Assembly (NCBI GenBank): GCA_963825425.1
Contig: CAWGTF010000012.1
Location: 62,001 to 126,000, forward strand
DNA from: PALSA-607 sp963825425
GTDB lineage: Bacteria; Actinomycetota; Actinomycetes; Acidothermales; Acidothermaceae
DNA: 64,000 nt
Direction of reading: 5' to 3'
A program made the position numbers and the translations under genes. The notes under the pieces are model-generated. The model was not told the DNA's origin and made no database searches. It saw only the letters and a list, made by a program, of their open reading frames with translations. Of this stretch, positions 24,985 to 35,688 are shown in pieces (the stretch's first letter is position 1; each line of letters opens with the position of its first letter).

Positions 24985-25419
24985 GTCGTAACCGATAAGG
25001 ATGGCGCGCTCAAGGGCGCCGCGAGCGCCGCCCTCAGGTACCGAGCGTCCATCGCTTGGTCTTGTTGTCTGGGACTGGGCGCAGCCTGCGGCCCGGATCG
25101 TCGACGCCGGTCAGGACTTGTTTGTCGATCCGACTGGACGAGACACGGCGTGGGACGTGATGTGTTGCGCACCGGTGAGCGGCGCAACGCCGCTGCTGTG
25201 CTGGCGGCTGATGGCGATGGCGGCTTGTTGACGGGAATGCTCCGCCGAGACGGAAGACCATCTCGGTGATGGCGCGCACGGCCCTGCGGCTCGGGTGACA
25301 GCCGCGATGGCTTCCCCCCGAAGACGGTCACGACCGAGGTCGGCCGGGTCGGGCGGGTGACGGGGAGAACGGGCGTGGCCAGCTTGCCGGCTGGTCCTTG
25401 CTGTGTAAGGGTTTCTCGA
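24985..25419. other. Intergenic region, 435 bp, between the hydrogenase operon and tRNA-Gly
   Basis: No gene is supported. Open frames on both strands (25001-25231 plus, 25111-25500 minus) have no ribosome site, and the minus one runs into the tRNA. The last part contains a degenerate copy of the tRNA-Gly 3' half, annotated separately. Confidence 0.4.
25353..25394 (-). repeat. Degenerate copy of the 3' half of tRNA-Gly
   Basis: This 42-base stretch matches the acceptor, T-arm and anticodon-arm part of the intact tRNA-Gly (25424-25468) at roughly four of five positions, including an uninterrupted 11-base block (TGGCCAGCTTG) and the 3' acceptor strand. It lies 29 bases beyond the tRNA 3' end in the same orientation. 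It could be a decayed tandem tRNA or an old attachment-site scar. Confidence 0.55.
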
Positions 25420-25493
25420 TGGAGCGGGTGACCGGGATCGAACCGGCATGGCCAGCTTGGAAGGCTGGGGCTCTGCCATTGAGCTACACCCGC
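25420..25493 (-). tRNA. tRNA-Gly (anticodon TCC)
   Basis: On the minus strand the acceptor strands GCGGGTG and CACCCGC pair fully. The D-arm is TAGCTCAATGGCAGAGC, the anticodon loop is CTTCCAA and the T-arm carries GGTTCGATCC. A 3' CCA is encoded. Length without CCA is 71, normal for tRNA-Gly. Confidence 0.95.
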
Positions 25494-25533
25494 GAGTCAA
25501 TCGTCCGCGGCGCCTAGACTACGGGCTACGCCC

Positions 25534-25606
25534 CGGGGCGTAGCGTAGTGGCTAGCGCGCCTGCTTTGGGAGCAGGAGATCGGGAGTTCGAATCTCCCCG
25601 CCCCGA
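25534..25606 (+). tRNA. tRNA-Pro (anticodon TGG)
   Basis: CGGGGCG pairs with CGCCCCG in the acceptor stem, the anticodon stem CTGCT/AGCAG frames the loop TTTGGGA, and the T-loop contains GTTCGAATC. The discriminator is A and CCA is not encoded. Length 73. Confidence 0.95.
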
Positions 25607-25725
25607 CCCTTTCCCGCAGATGTTCCGCTGATCGTGACCGCGCCAAGCACTCGGCGTCCCGCCTCGGTTAATCTCGTGTGCCGCGTGTGTGCCCCGCACT
25701 GATCCAACCGAGGAGCAACCTTTCC

Positions 25726-27066
25726 GTGAAGAGCGAAGTCGAGACGCTGAGTCCGACCAGGGTCAAGCTCACTGTCGAGGTGCCCTTCGAGGAGCTGACG
25801 CCGAGCGTCGACGCCGCCTACCGCAAGGTCGCCGGGCAGATCCGGATCCCGGGTTTTCGGCCCGGCAAGGTCCCGGCCCGCATCGTCGACCAGCGCATCG
25901 GGCGCGACGTGGTCCTCGACGAGGCCGTCAACGACGCGATCCCGCAGTTCTACGGGCAGGCGGTCGAGGCGGCCGACGTCCGGGTGCTCAGCCAGCCCGA
26001 GATCGAAGTGACCAGCTTCGCGGACGGCGAGCAGCTGACGTTTACGGCGGAGGTCGACGTCCGGCCTGCTATTGAACTGCCCGAACTCACGAAGCTGCCG
26101 GTCACCGTCGACGATGCCGAGGTCACCGAGGCGGACGTCGATGAGCAGCTGAAGTCGCTCGCCGACCGCTTCGGGACCCTGACGTCGGTGGAGCGGCCGG
26201 TCGAGGCCGGCGACTTCGTCAGCATCGACCTCGGGCTGAGCGTCGACGGGAAGCCGATCGAAGACGGCACCGCCACCGGCCTGTCGTACGAAGTCGGCAG
26301 CGAAGGGCTGATCGAAGGGCTCGATTCGGCGCTGATCGGCCTGTCGGCGGGGGAGTCCGCAGAGTTCGACACCGCGCTCGGTGGCCGCGGCGCGATGGCG
26401 AAGACGACGGGGCGCGCGTCGGTCACGGTCCGCAGCGTGCGCACCAAGCAGTTGCCGACCCTCGACGACGCGTTCGCCCAGGAAGCCAGCGAGTTCGACA
26501 CCCTCGACGAACTGCGAGCCGACCTGCGGGCCCGGCTCGAACGCGTCAAGAGGCTGGAGCAGGGCATGCAAGCCCGCGACAACGTCCTCGAGGCGCTGCT
26601 CGGCCAGGTCGAGATCCCGCTCCCCGAGCGAACCGTCGACGACGAGATCCGCAACCGCCGTGAGTCGCTCGCGCAGCAATTGGCGGCAAACGGGCTCGAC
26701 CTCGATGCCTACCTTGCCTCGCAAGACGAGTCACTCGAGGCTCACGAGGCTCACACCAAGGTCGACGTCGAGCGAGACTTGCGCGCTCAGTTCGTGCTCG
26801 ACGCGGTGGTCGTGAAGGAGGAGCTCGGTATCGAGGAGGCTGAGCTGACCGAATACATCGTCCGGCGTGCCTCGCGAGCTGGGGTGAGCCCGGACGACTA
26901 CGCCCAGCAGCTGGTTCGCAGCGGAACCGTTCCGCTCGCTGTCGCCGACGTGTTGCGGAGCAAGGCGCTCGCCTACGTGCTGGAGAACGCGGTGGTCACC
27001 GACGCTTCCGGCCGGACCGTCGACCTCAACCGCCTCGAGCAGGACGTCGCCGCCGGGTCTTCGTGA
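25726..27066 (+). CDS. tig: Trigger factor, ribosome-associated peptidyl-prolyl isomerase
   Basis: A 446-residue trigger factor with all three domains. The N-terminal ribosome-binding domain has the signature G-F-R-P-G-K-V-P near residue 44. The FKBP-type isomerase domain covers roughly residues 150-235 (G-D-F-V-S-I-D-L, G-L-I-E-G-L-D-S-A-L-I-G), and the helical chaperone arms follow to the acidic C-terminus. It folds nascent chains at the exit tunnel. I use GTG 25726, eight bases after GGAGCAAC, not the upstream in-frame start at 25678. Placement after tRNA-Gly/tRNA-Pro and before clpP is the usual actinobacterial order. Confidence 0.95.
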   Translation: MKSEVETLSPTRVKLTVEVPFEELTPSVDAAYRKVAGQIRIPGFRPGKVPARIVDQRIGRDVVLDEAVNDAIPQFYGQAVEAADVRVLSQPEIEVTSFADGEQLTFTAEVDVRPAIELPELTKLPVTVDDAEVTEADVDEQLKSLADRFGTLTSVERPVEAGDFVSIDLGLSVDGKPIEDGTATGLSYEVGSEGLIEGLDSALIGLSAGESAEFDTALGGRGAMAKTTGRASVTVRSVRTKQLPTLDDAFAQEASEFDTLDELRADLRARLERVKRLEQGMQARDNVLEALLGQVEIPLPERTVDDEIRNRRESLAQQLAANGLDLDAYLASQDESLEAHEAHTKVDVERDLRAQFVLDAVVVKEELGIEEAELTEYIVRRASRAGVSPDDYAQQLVRSGTVPLAVADVLRSKALAYVLENAVVTDASGRTVDLNRLEQDVAAGSS

Positions 27067-27242
27067 CGGTCTTCTTGACCGGGGGCTCGGCCCGGCTGGC
27101 GGGGTGCGCCTACAGCGAACAGCGCGCGAGAGTATGCCGCGGAACACGATCGGCCGGTTAGGGTCGGATCGTTGGCATCCGATAACCCCAGTAGGCACGT
27201 CGAACGCGCACTAAAGCGCGGCCGACCAGCGAAGACGAGCAG

Positions 27243-27893
27243 GTGACAAGCGTGGCGCTGTACTCCCCGGCCTCCGGTTCGGTCGACGATCCGCAGGGAC
27301 GGATGCCGTCGTCCGGCGTGTCTCCCGACGACGACGTATTCAACAAACTGCTGAAGAACCGCATTGTGATTCTCGGCTCGGTGGTCGACGACGCGATCGC
27401 GAACAAGATCTGCGCCCAGCTGTTGCTGCTGGCCGCTGAGGATCCCGAGCGCGAGATCTACATGCACATCAACTCGCCTGGTGGTTCGGTCGACGCCGGC
27501 ATGGCGATCTACGACACCATGCAATACGTCCCGTGCGACGTTGCGACCGTTGGCATGGGCCTCGCGGCTTCGATGGGCCAGTTCCTGCTGTGCGCCGGCG
27601 AACGCGGCAAGCGCTACGCGCTGCCACACGCGCGGATCATGATGCATCAGCCGCTGGGCGGCATCGGTGGTTCGGCCTCCCTCATTGCCATCCAGGCCGA
27701 GCAGATGCTCTACACCAAGAAGAAGCTTCAGGAGCTCACCGCGCAGCACACCGGCCAGACCGTCGACCAGATCGAGAGGGACTCCGACCGCGAACGGTGG
27801 TTCTCCGCCGACGAGGCGAAGGACTACGGCTTCGTCGACCACGTGGTGCGCAGCGCCCGCCAGGTGCCTACCGAGACCACCGCGGTCTCCTGA
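27243..27893 (+). CDS. clpP1: ATP-dependent Clp protease proteolytic subunit 1
   Basis: A 216-residue serine peptidase. The catalytic Ser110 lies in G-M-G-L-A-A-S-M-G, His135 in M-M-H-Q-P, and the Asp in the C-terminal third. The N-terminal 30 residues resemble a short propeptide. In actinobacteria two different ClpP rings pair to form the active protease; this is the first of the two. Only 16 bases separate it from the second copy, so they are one operon. The Y-T-K-K-K and H-T-G motifs of the handle are intact. Confidence 0.93.
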   Translation: MTSVALYSPASGSVDDPQGRMPSSGVSPDDDVFNKLLKNRIVILGSVVDDAIANKICAQLLLLAAEDPEREIYMHINSPGGSVDAGMAIYDTMQYVPCDVATVGMGLAASMGQFLLCAGERGKRYALPHARIMMHQPLGGIGGSASLIAIQAEQMLYTKKKLQELTAQHTGQTVDQIERDSDRERWFSADEAKDYGFVDHVVRSARQVPTETTAVS

Positions 27894-27909
27894 ACAGCGA
27901 GGACCTTCC

Positions 27910-28536
27910 GTGACTTTGCAACGCCCCGACGGCCGCTACATCATTCCGGAATTCCGCGAGCGCACCAGCACCGGCGACCGGATCCACAACCCGTACACCA
28001 AGTTGTTCGAGGAGCGGATCATCTTCCTCGGCGTCCAGATCGACGACGTGTCGGCAAACGACGTCATGGCTCAACTGCTGACGCTCGAGTCGATGGATCC
28101 GGACCGTGACATCCAGCTCTACATCAACTCACCGGGTGGCTCTTTCACCGCACTCACCGCGATCTACGACACGATGCAGTTCATCCGGCCCGAGGTGCAG
28201 ACGATCTGCATGGGGCAGGCAGCGTCCGCGGCGGCGGTGATCTTGGCGGCCGGCGCCAAGGGCAAGCGGATCGCGCTGCCGAACTCGCGGATCTTGATCC
28301 ACCAGCCGTCCAGCGAGGCCGGCGGGCAGGCAAGCGACATCGAGATCGCTGCCCGCGAGATTCTGCGAATGCGCGCGCTGCTGGAGTTCATGCTGGCCAA
28401 GCACACCGGTCGCACCGAGGCCCAGGTCCGGACCGATATCGAGCGCGACAAGATCCTCACCGCCGAGGAAGCCGTCGAGTACGGCTTGATCGACGAAGTC
28501 ATCGTCAGCCGCAAGCTCACGCTCGCGGCTCACTAG
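27910..28536 (+). CDS. clpP2: ATP-dependent Clp protease proteolytic subunit 2
   Basis: A 208-residue second ClpP. Ser106 is in M-G-Q-A-A-S-A-A-A, a pattern typical of actinobacterial ClpP2, and His131 is in L-I-H-Q-P. It forms a mixed tetradecamer with ClpP1 and docks ClpX or ClpC. I use GTG 27910; the longer frame from 27667 lies inside clpP1. Confidence 0.93.
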   Translation: MTLQRPDGRYIIPEFRERTSTGDRIHNPYTKLFEERIIFLGVQIDDVSANDVMAQLLTLESMDPDRDIQLYINSPGGSFTALTAIYDTMQFIRPEVQTICMGQAASAAAVILAAGAKGKRIALPNSRILIHQPSSEAGGQASDIEIAAREILRMRALLEFMLAKHTGRTEAQVRTDIERDKILTAEEAVEYGLIDEVIVSRKLTLAAH

Positions 28537-28723
28537 CACACGAGTCACTAGCCACACGAGTCACTCCGGCAGCCAGTCGGACACGCCGTAACCGGCCCGC
28601 GGCCGGCGCCAACGCGGTACCTTCGTGAGTACCGATGCACCACCGAGTTCGAGCAGCTAGCCCGATTTGCACCGCAGTCCGACATATGTAGCAGATCCGA
28701 CAGTCAGGTAGGAGACGCATCCG

Positions 28724-30009
<1,286 letters not shown>

Positions 30010-30013
<4 letters not shown>

Positions 30014-30070
30014 TTCTCGCGCGCTGCGCGACGTGACTGCTTGATCTCGCGCGCCGCGCGACGTGACCGC
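30010..30070. terminator. Tandem duplicated GC hairpins between convergent clpX and tnaA
   Basis: A unit of about 30 bases (TTGATYCTCGCGCGC..., then GCGCGACGTGAC) occurs twice in a row at 30010 and 30041, with few differences. Each copy can form a CGCGCG stem. They lie between two convergent genes and probably act as a bidirectional terminator. The first unit includes the clpX stop codon. Confidence 0.55.
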
Positions 30071-31447
30071 CTAAGTCAGGGGCTCGAAGGTTGCGGTGAA
30101 ATGCCGCAACGTCGGGGGTTCGTCGACGATCCGCATTCCTCGCAGGTCGGCCGCGCGCCTGGCCACCGCCTCGCAGACCTCGATCGTGTAGTCGATGTGG
30201 CTCTGCGTGTAGGTACGCCGCGGGATCGCCAGCCGCACCAGGTCGAGGGACGCCGGTACTTCGGTGCCGTCGGGTTGGCGGCCGAACATGACGGTGCCGA
30301 TCTCGCACCCGCGCACGCCACCGGCCTCGTACAGCGCGACGGCCAGCGACTGGCCCGGGTAGTGCAGCGGCGCGATGTGCGGCAGCAGCGACCGCGCGTC
30401 GATGTAGACCGCGTGCCCGCCGATCGGTCGCACCACCGGGATGCCCATCGCGTGCAGCGCCTCACCCAGGTACGCAGTCGACCGGATCCGATAACGCAGA
30501 TAGTCGTGGTCGACGGCCTCGCGCAGACCCTGCGCCAGCGCCTCGAGGTCGCGGCCGGCTAGCCCGCCGTAGGTCGGGAATCCCTCGGTGAGGATCAGCA
30601 GCGTGCGGCACTTGGCAGCGAGCTCATCGTCGTTCATGGCGAGCCAGCCACCGATATTGCCGAGCGGGTCCTTCTTCGCGCTCATGGTCATGCCATCGGC
30701 CAGCCCGGCCATCTCGCGGACGATGCTGTGCACGGTTGCGTCCACGAACTCGGGCTCCCGCGTCTTGATGAACCACGCGTTCTCTGCAAAGCGGCAGGCA
30801 TCGAGAAACAGCGGGATGCCGTACTTGTCACAGATCTTTCGGACGCCGCGCAGGTTCGCCATCGAGACCGGTTGCCCGCCCCCGGAGTTGTTCGTGACGG
30901 TCACCATGACCAGCGGGACCTCGCCGGGTTGGGCTTGGGCCAGCAGCGCGTCGAGGGCCTCGAGATCCATGTTGCCCTTGAACGGATGGTCCGCCTGAGG
31001 GTCGCGGCCTTCGGCGACAACGAGATCGACCGCCCGCGCACCCGAGTACTCGACGTTCGCCCTCGTCGTGTCGAAGTGCGTGTTGTTCGGCACCGTCTTG
31101 CCGGCGCCGCCGACCGCCGTGAACAGGATCTTCTCCGCCGCACGGCCCTGGTGCGTCGGGATCACGTGTTCGAACGGGAAGAGGTCCTGGACGCTGTCCC
31201 GAAAGGCAAACCACGACGGCGAGCCCGCGTAGCTCTCATCGCCGCGTTGGATACCGGCCCATTGGTCGCGCGACATCGCGCCAGTGCCGGAGTCGGTCAA
31301 CAGGTCGATGAGGACGTCGGCAGCCCGCAGATTGAACAGGTTGTAGCCGGCGTTACTGATCGCCGTCCGACGTTCGGCTTCGGTGGTGAGGTGCAGGGGC
31401 TCGACGCTGTGGATGCGAAACGGCTCGATGATCGTCTTGAAGGTCAT
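30071..31447 (-). CDS. tnaA: Tryptophanase (tryptophan indole-lyase)
   Basis: A 458-residue PLP enzyme of the beta-eliminating lyase family. M-S-A-K-K-D carries the PLP lysine (Lys259) and T-D-S-G-T-G-A is near residue 51. Two residues separate tryptophanase from tyrosine phenol-lyase. The last segment reads R-H-F-T-A, with His449 as in tryptophanase, not the Phe-Phe of tyrosine phenol-lyase. The C-E-I-G stretch near residue 382 also fits tryptophanase. It splits tryptophan to indole, pyruvate and ammonia. It is convergent with clpX and 43 bases downstream of the minus-strand membrane-protein gene. Confidence 0.85.
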   Translation of the reverse strand: MTFKTIIEPFRIHSVEPLHLTTEAERRTAISNAGYNLFNLRAADVLIDLLTDSGTGAMSRDQWAGIQRGDESYAGSPSWFAFRDSVQDLFPFEHVIPTHQGRAAEKILFTAVGGAGKTVPNNTHFDTTRANVEYSGARAVDLVVAEGRDPQADHPFKGNMDLEALDALLAQAQPGEVPLVMVTVTNNSGGGQPVSMANLRGVRKICDKYGIPLFLDACRFAENAWFIKTREPEFVDATVHSIVREMAGLADGMTMSAKKDPLGNIGGWLAMNDDELAAKCRTLLILTEGFPTYGGLAGRDLEALAQGLREAVDHDYLRYRIRSTAYLGEALHAMGIPVVRPIGGHAVYIDARSLLPHIAPLHYPGQSLAVALYEAGGVRGCEIGTVMFGRQPDGTEVPASLDLVRLAIPRRTYTQSHIDYTIEVCEAVARRAADLRGMRIVDEPPTLRHFTATFEPLT

Positions 31448-31489
31448 GCCTGAGCGTAGGCGCGCCCACGAGCCGGTGCGGTAGTAGGG

Positions 31490-32864
31490 CTAGCCCTGTT
31501 GCTCGACCGAACCGATGACTTGCCGGGTGATGATCGCGAGCTGGCTCGGCTCGGTGTTGGCGGCGATCACGATGATGGCCGCCGCGCTGTCGAGCGAGGC
31601 GCACGTCGGTCAGCGACTTACCTTGCGCCGTCGCGATCCCGCACTCCAGCGTGCCACCAAATTGCCCGCTGCCCATCTTGGTCAGGACCGGGTCGGCCGC
31701 GGTGCCGGTGGAGCTGAAGAACGCGTTCACGTCAGCCGATGTTGGGCGCCGCGCGAGCTTTCCGGCGACCACCATGAAGGTCGGCGTGCCGTCGAGGCCG
31801 TAGTACGCCGCCTGGGTTTGGGAGCCGCCCGGGATGTGCTTCTGCATGTTGGTGACCTCGAGGGTCGTGTCAGCAGCCAGACTGGGGTCGCTGAGACGCT
31901 GCTGGTCAACCAGGGTCGCGGGCAGCACGACGTTGCGGTTCGCGGGCTTTTCGCGCTGGCTCAGGAACACGGGGATCGCGATCGCGGCCAGGATGCCGAT
32001 GACGACGAACCCGAGGACGGCGATCGCCAGACCGATGAGGACCTTGGACGCAGTGCTGCGTCCGCCGCCGGTGTTGTACGCGCCCGGCGATGCGTGCTGA
32101 GGCACCCACGGCACTTCCGGTGCCGCCGGGAACGCGCTGGAGTCAGGGTTCGTGCCGAACTGCGGATTAGGGACGAACTGCGGGTTCGCGGCGTAGTGCG
32201 GCTGCGGCGGGTACCCGGGCGAGGTGGGGTAGGTCATCGGGTAGTCCGCGGGCGGCGGGTAGTCCGGCGCTGATGCCTCGGGAGCCGCTGCGTCGGTGGG
32301 CGCGTACCAACCCTGGACCGCGGGCTCGTCATGGACCGGTGGCGGGGACACGGGGGCGAACCGCTCGGCCGTGGACAGCGGGGCGAACTGAAGGGGCGGC
32401 GGTGGGGGAGTGAACGTGCCGGCGGGGGCGGCGGTGGGCTGAACTGTGCCGGCGGGGGCGGTGGCGGAGTGAACTGTGCGCGGCGGCGGCGGTGGAGTGA
32501 AGGCCTCGGCCGTGGACGGCGAAGAGTCGACTGGCGGCGCAAAGTCGACGGTGGGGCGATCTCGACGGGTGGGGCGATCTCGACGGGTGGGGCGATCTCG
32601 ACGGGTGGGCGCTCGCGGGCGATCTCGACGGGCGGCGCCTCCTTGTGGGCACGCACGCGTGAATCTGGGCCCACGCGGTTCCTTTGGTGCACGCGGTTCC
32701 TTGGAGCGCGACGCTGGTTCTTTGGGTGCGCGCGGTTCCTTGGGCGCGCGTGGTTCTTTGGGCGCGTGCTCCTTACGAGCGCGTGCAGGAGCGGCGCCGG
32801 GCAAGATCGTCATCGCGAACGACGACTGAGGTATCTCTTGCGTCGTTTGCTGGTTGCCCCGCAT
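31490..32864 (-). CDS. Proline-rich single-pass membrane protein, frameshifted
   Basis: A protein of about 455 residues. The N-terminal half is disordered, with Lys-Glu-Pro and Pro-Pro-Val-Glu-Ile-Ala repeats and long Pro runs. A membrane helix (V-L-I-G-L-A-I-A-V-L-G-F) follows, then an extracytoplasmic domain of about 150 residues containing F-G-G-T-L-E-C-G. The C-terminus switches frame near 31600 and ends A-I-I-T-R-Q-V-I-G-S-V to the stop at 31490; two further compensating shifts lie in the N-terminal repeat region. I use ATG at 32864, six bases after GGAG. No family is recognised; such proteins are common in actinobacteria. Confidence 0.65.
32545..32636 (-). repeat. 18-bp tandem repeats encoding Pro-Pro-Val-Glu-Ile-Ala
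   Basis: Units of CGACGGGTGGGGCGATCT repeat head to tail. One unit, starting near 32546, has GG instead of GGG and is 17 bases long, which shifts the frame. If that base is restored, the whole array reads Pro-Pro-Val-Glu-Ile-Ala and Pro-Pro-Val-Asp-Phe-Ala. Confidence 0.75.
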
Positions 32865-32988
32865 CGCCATCTCCTCTGGTGAACCCGGTCTTGGGACACC
32901 ACGAGTACCTTCGGCTGGTCGGGTTGAGCGCTTGAGCGGCCCTGAACCGGTTCATGGTCGCGGTCTCAGAATCCCTAGACTGCGCGGT

Positions 32989-35688
32989 GTGACTGCGACC
33001 GATCTGCGCCGGCTGCCGACTCGCCGACCCACGCCGTCCGGCCTGCCCTCGGTCTACTCGCCGGCCACCGTCGAGACCAGGCTGTACGAGCGCTGGGTCG
33101 AGCGCGGGTACTTCACCGCCGACGCCAGCAGCGACAAGCCGCCCTTCACCATCGTGCTGCCGCCTCCGAACGTGACCGGCCAGCTGCACATGGGGCACGC
33201 GCCCCAGCACTCGCTGATGGACGCGGTGACGCGCCGCCGCCGGATGCAGGGCTACGAGACGCTCTGGCTGCCCGGTATGGATCACGCCGGGATCGCCACC
33301 CAGAACGTGGTCGAGCGCGAGCTTGGCAAGGAAGGCATCTCGCGCGACGACCTGGGGCGCGAGGGATTCGTCGAGCGGGTGTGGCAGTGGAAGGCGGAGT
33401 ACGGCGGCCGGATCCTCGGTCAGATGCGCCGGTTGGGCGACGGCGTCGACTGGTCGCGCGAGCGATTCACGATGGACGCGGGCTCGTCGCGCGCCGTCGG
33501 CACGATGTTCAAGCGCCTCTATGAAGACGAGTTGATCTACCGAGCCGAGCGGATCATCAACTGGTGTCCGCGCTGCCTCACCGCGTTGTCGGACATCGAG
33601 GTCGACCACTCCGACGACGAGGGCGAACTGATCACGATCTCCTACGGACCGATCACCGTCGCGACGACCCGGGTCGAGACGATGCTCGGAGACACCGCCG
33701 TGGCGGTGCATCCAGACGATCCCCGCTACGCGCACCTTGTCGGTACCGAGATCGAGTTGCCGCTGACCGGCCGGCGCATCCCGATCGTCGCCGACGAGCA
33801 CGTCGATCCCGCGTTCGGCACCGGTGCGGTGAAGGTGACACCGGCGCACGACCCGAACGACTTCGAGATCGGGCAGCGCCACGGATTGCCGGCGATCATC
33901 GTGCTCGACGAGCGCGGCGTGATCACCGCGCACGGGCCCTTCAAGGGTCTCGACCGATTCGAGGCGCGGCCCGCAGTCACGGCAGCGCTACGCGAACTCG
34001 GTCTGATCGTCGCCGAGAAGCGTCCCTACATTCACTCGGTCGGTCACTGCTCTCGATGCGACACGGTGATCGAACCGACGGCTGTCGCTGCAGTGGTTCG
34101 TGAAGGTCGAGTCGTTGGCCAAGGCGGCCGGTGACGCAGTTCGCGACGGTCGGGTGACGATTCATCCGCCCGAGATGGCGCGCAACTATTTCGACTGGGT
34201 CGACAACATGCACGACTGGTGCATCTCGCGGCAGCTCTGGTGGGGTCACCGGATCCCGGTTTGGTACGGGCCGGACGGCGAGGTGCTGGCCGTCGGCCCG
34301 GACGATGAGCCACCGAGCGGCGACGGTTGGCGGCAGGATGCCGGACGTCCTCGACACCTGGTTTTCTTCGGCCTTGTGGCCATTTTCGACCCTCGGCTGG
34401 CCCGCCAAGACGGCCGACCTCGAGAAGTTCTATCCGACGTCGGTGCTGCTCACCGGCTACGACATCATCTTCTTCTGGGTCGCCCGGATGATGATGTTCG
34501 GGCTGTACGCGATGGCCGACCAGGGTCCCGCCGGTGCGGTGCCGTTCCGTACGGTTGCGCTGACCGGTCTGGTGCGCGACGACCGCGGCCGCAAGATGAG
34601 CAAGTCGGCGGGCAACGGCATCGATCCGCTCGATTGGATCGACACGTACGGTGCCGACGCTGCGCGTTTCACTCTCGCGCGTAGCGCGTCGCCGGGGTCC
34701 GACATCCCGGTCAGCGAGGAGTTGGCGCAGGGCGGCCGCAACTTCGTCACCAAGCTCTGGAACGCGACCCGGTTCGCGATCATCAACGGCGCGACGGTCG
34801 AGGGTCCGTTGCCCGATCTTCAGACGTTGCCTGCGACAGAGCGCTGGATCCTGTCGAGATTGACCCGCACGGCGAAGGACATCGACGGGTATTTCGACGA
34901 CTTCCAATTCGCCAAGGCGTGCGATGCGCTCTACCACTTCACTTGGGACGAGTTCTGCGACTGGTACGTCGAGTTGGCGAAGTTGCCGCTCGAAAGGGGC
35001 GGGATCGAGGCCACGGCCACGCGCCGCGTTCTCGGCCATGTTCTCGACGTGCTGCTGCGGTTGTGGCACCCGGTGATCCCGTTCGTGACCGAGGAGTTGT
35101 GGACCACGTTGACGGGCCGGGAGACCGTCGTGCTCGCAGCGTGGCCGACCGGACTCGTGACCGGCGACGCGGCTCCTTTGGTCGATGTCGCAACGGTCGA
35201 CGAGCCGGCCGAGGCGCTCATCGCGCAACTGCAAGCCGTCGTCACGGAGGTGCGGCGATTCCGCGCGGAGCAGGGTCTTCGGCCGGCGCAACGGGTTCCG
35301 GCGCGCATCGACGGGCTCACGACCGGTGAGCTCGCATCCTTCGAGGACCAGATTCGTTCGCTTGCGCGACTGCAACTGCCGGCCGACGGCTTCCACGAAA
35401 CGGCCGCGGTGGTGGTTGGCCACAGCGGGCGCGCGGTGCGAGTCGCCGTTGACCTGTCAGGCACGATCGACGTGGGCAAGGAACGGGCCCGATTGACCAA
35501 GGCGTTGGACGTTGCCGTGAACGAGGTTGCGCTCGCCGAGGCGAAGCTGGCCGACGAGTCATTCACCGCAAATGCGCCGCCACCAGTGGTCGAGAAGATT
35601 CGCGCGCGCCTGCGCAACGCCGAGGCCGAAGTTCAACGGCTGCAAGGCCAACTCGATGCGCTTCCGGCCGGCACTGTCGCAGCAATGA
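32989..35688 (+). CDS. valS: Valyl-tRNA synthetase, frameshifted
   Basis: About 898 residues once the frames are joined. The HIGH-type motif is L-H-M-G-H near residue 67 and the KMSKS motif is G-R-K-M-S-K-S-A near 34590. The editing domain, the anticodon-binding domain (D-E-F-C-D-W-Y) and the C-terminal coiled coil are all present. Breaks lie near 34080 (before L-S-L-Q-W-F) and near 34345 (before P-D-V-L-D-T-W-F); each is mended by dropping one base. A third slip just before 35685 would let TGA at 35686-35688 end the gene, overlapping the folC ATG; without it the frame runs on into folC. GTG 32989 is the start. Confidence 0.88.

Noticed and set aside
24985..25419. A transposase or integrase remnant
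   Set aside because: No motif of such enzymes could be read in any frame; only the tRNA-like repeat hints at past integration.
30071..31447. Tyrosine phenol-lyase
   Set aside because: The C-terminal R-H-F-T-A and the C-E-I-G stretch match tryptophanase; tyrosine phenol-lyase has Phe-Phe and a different specificity loop.
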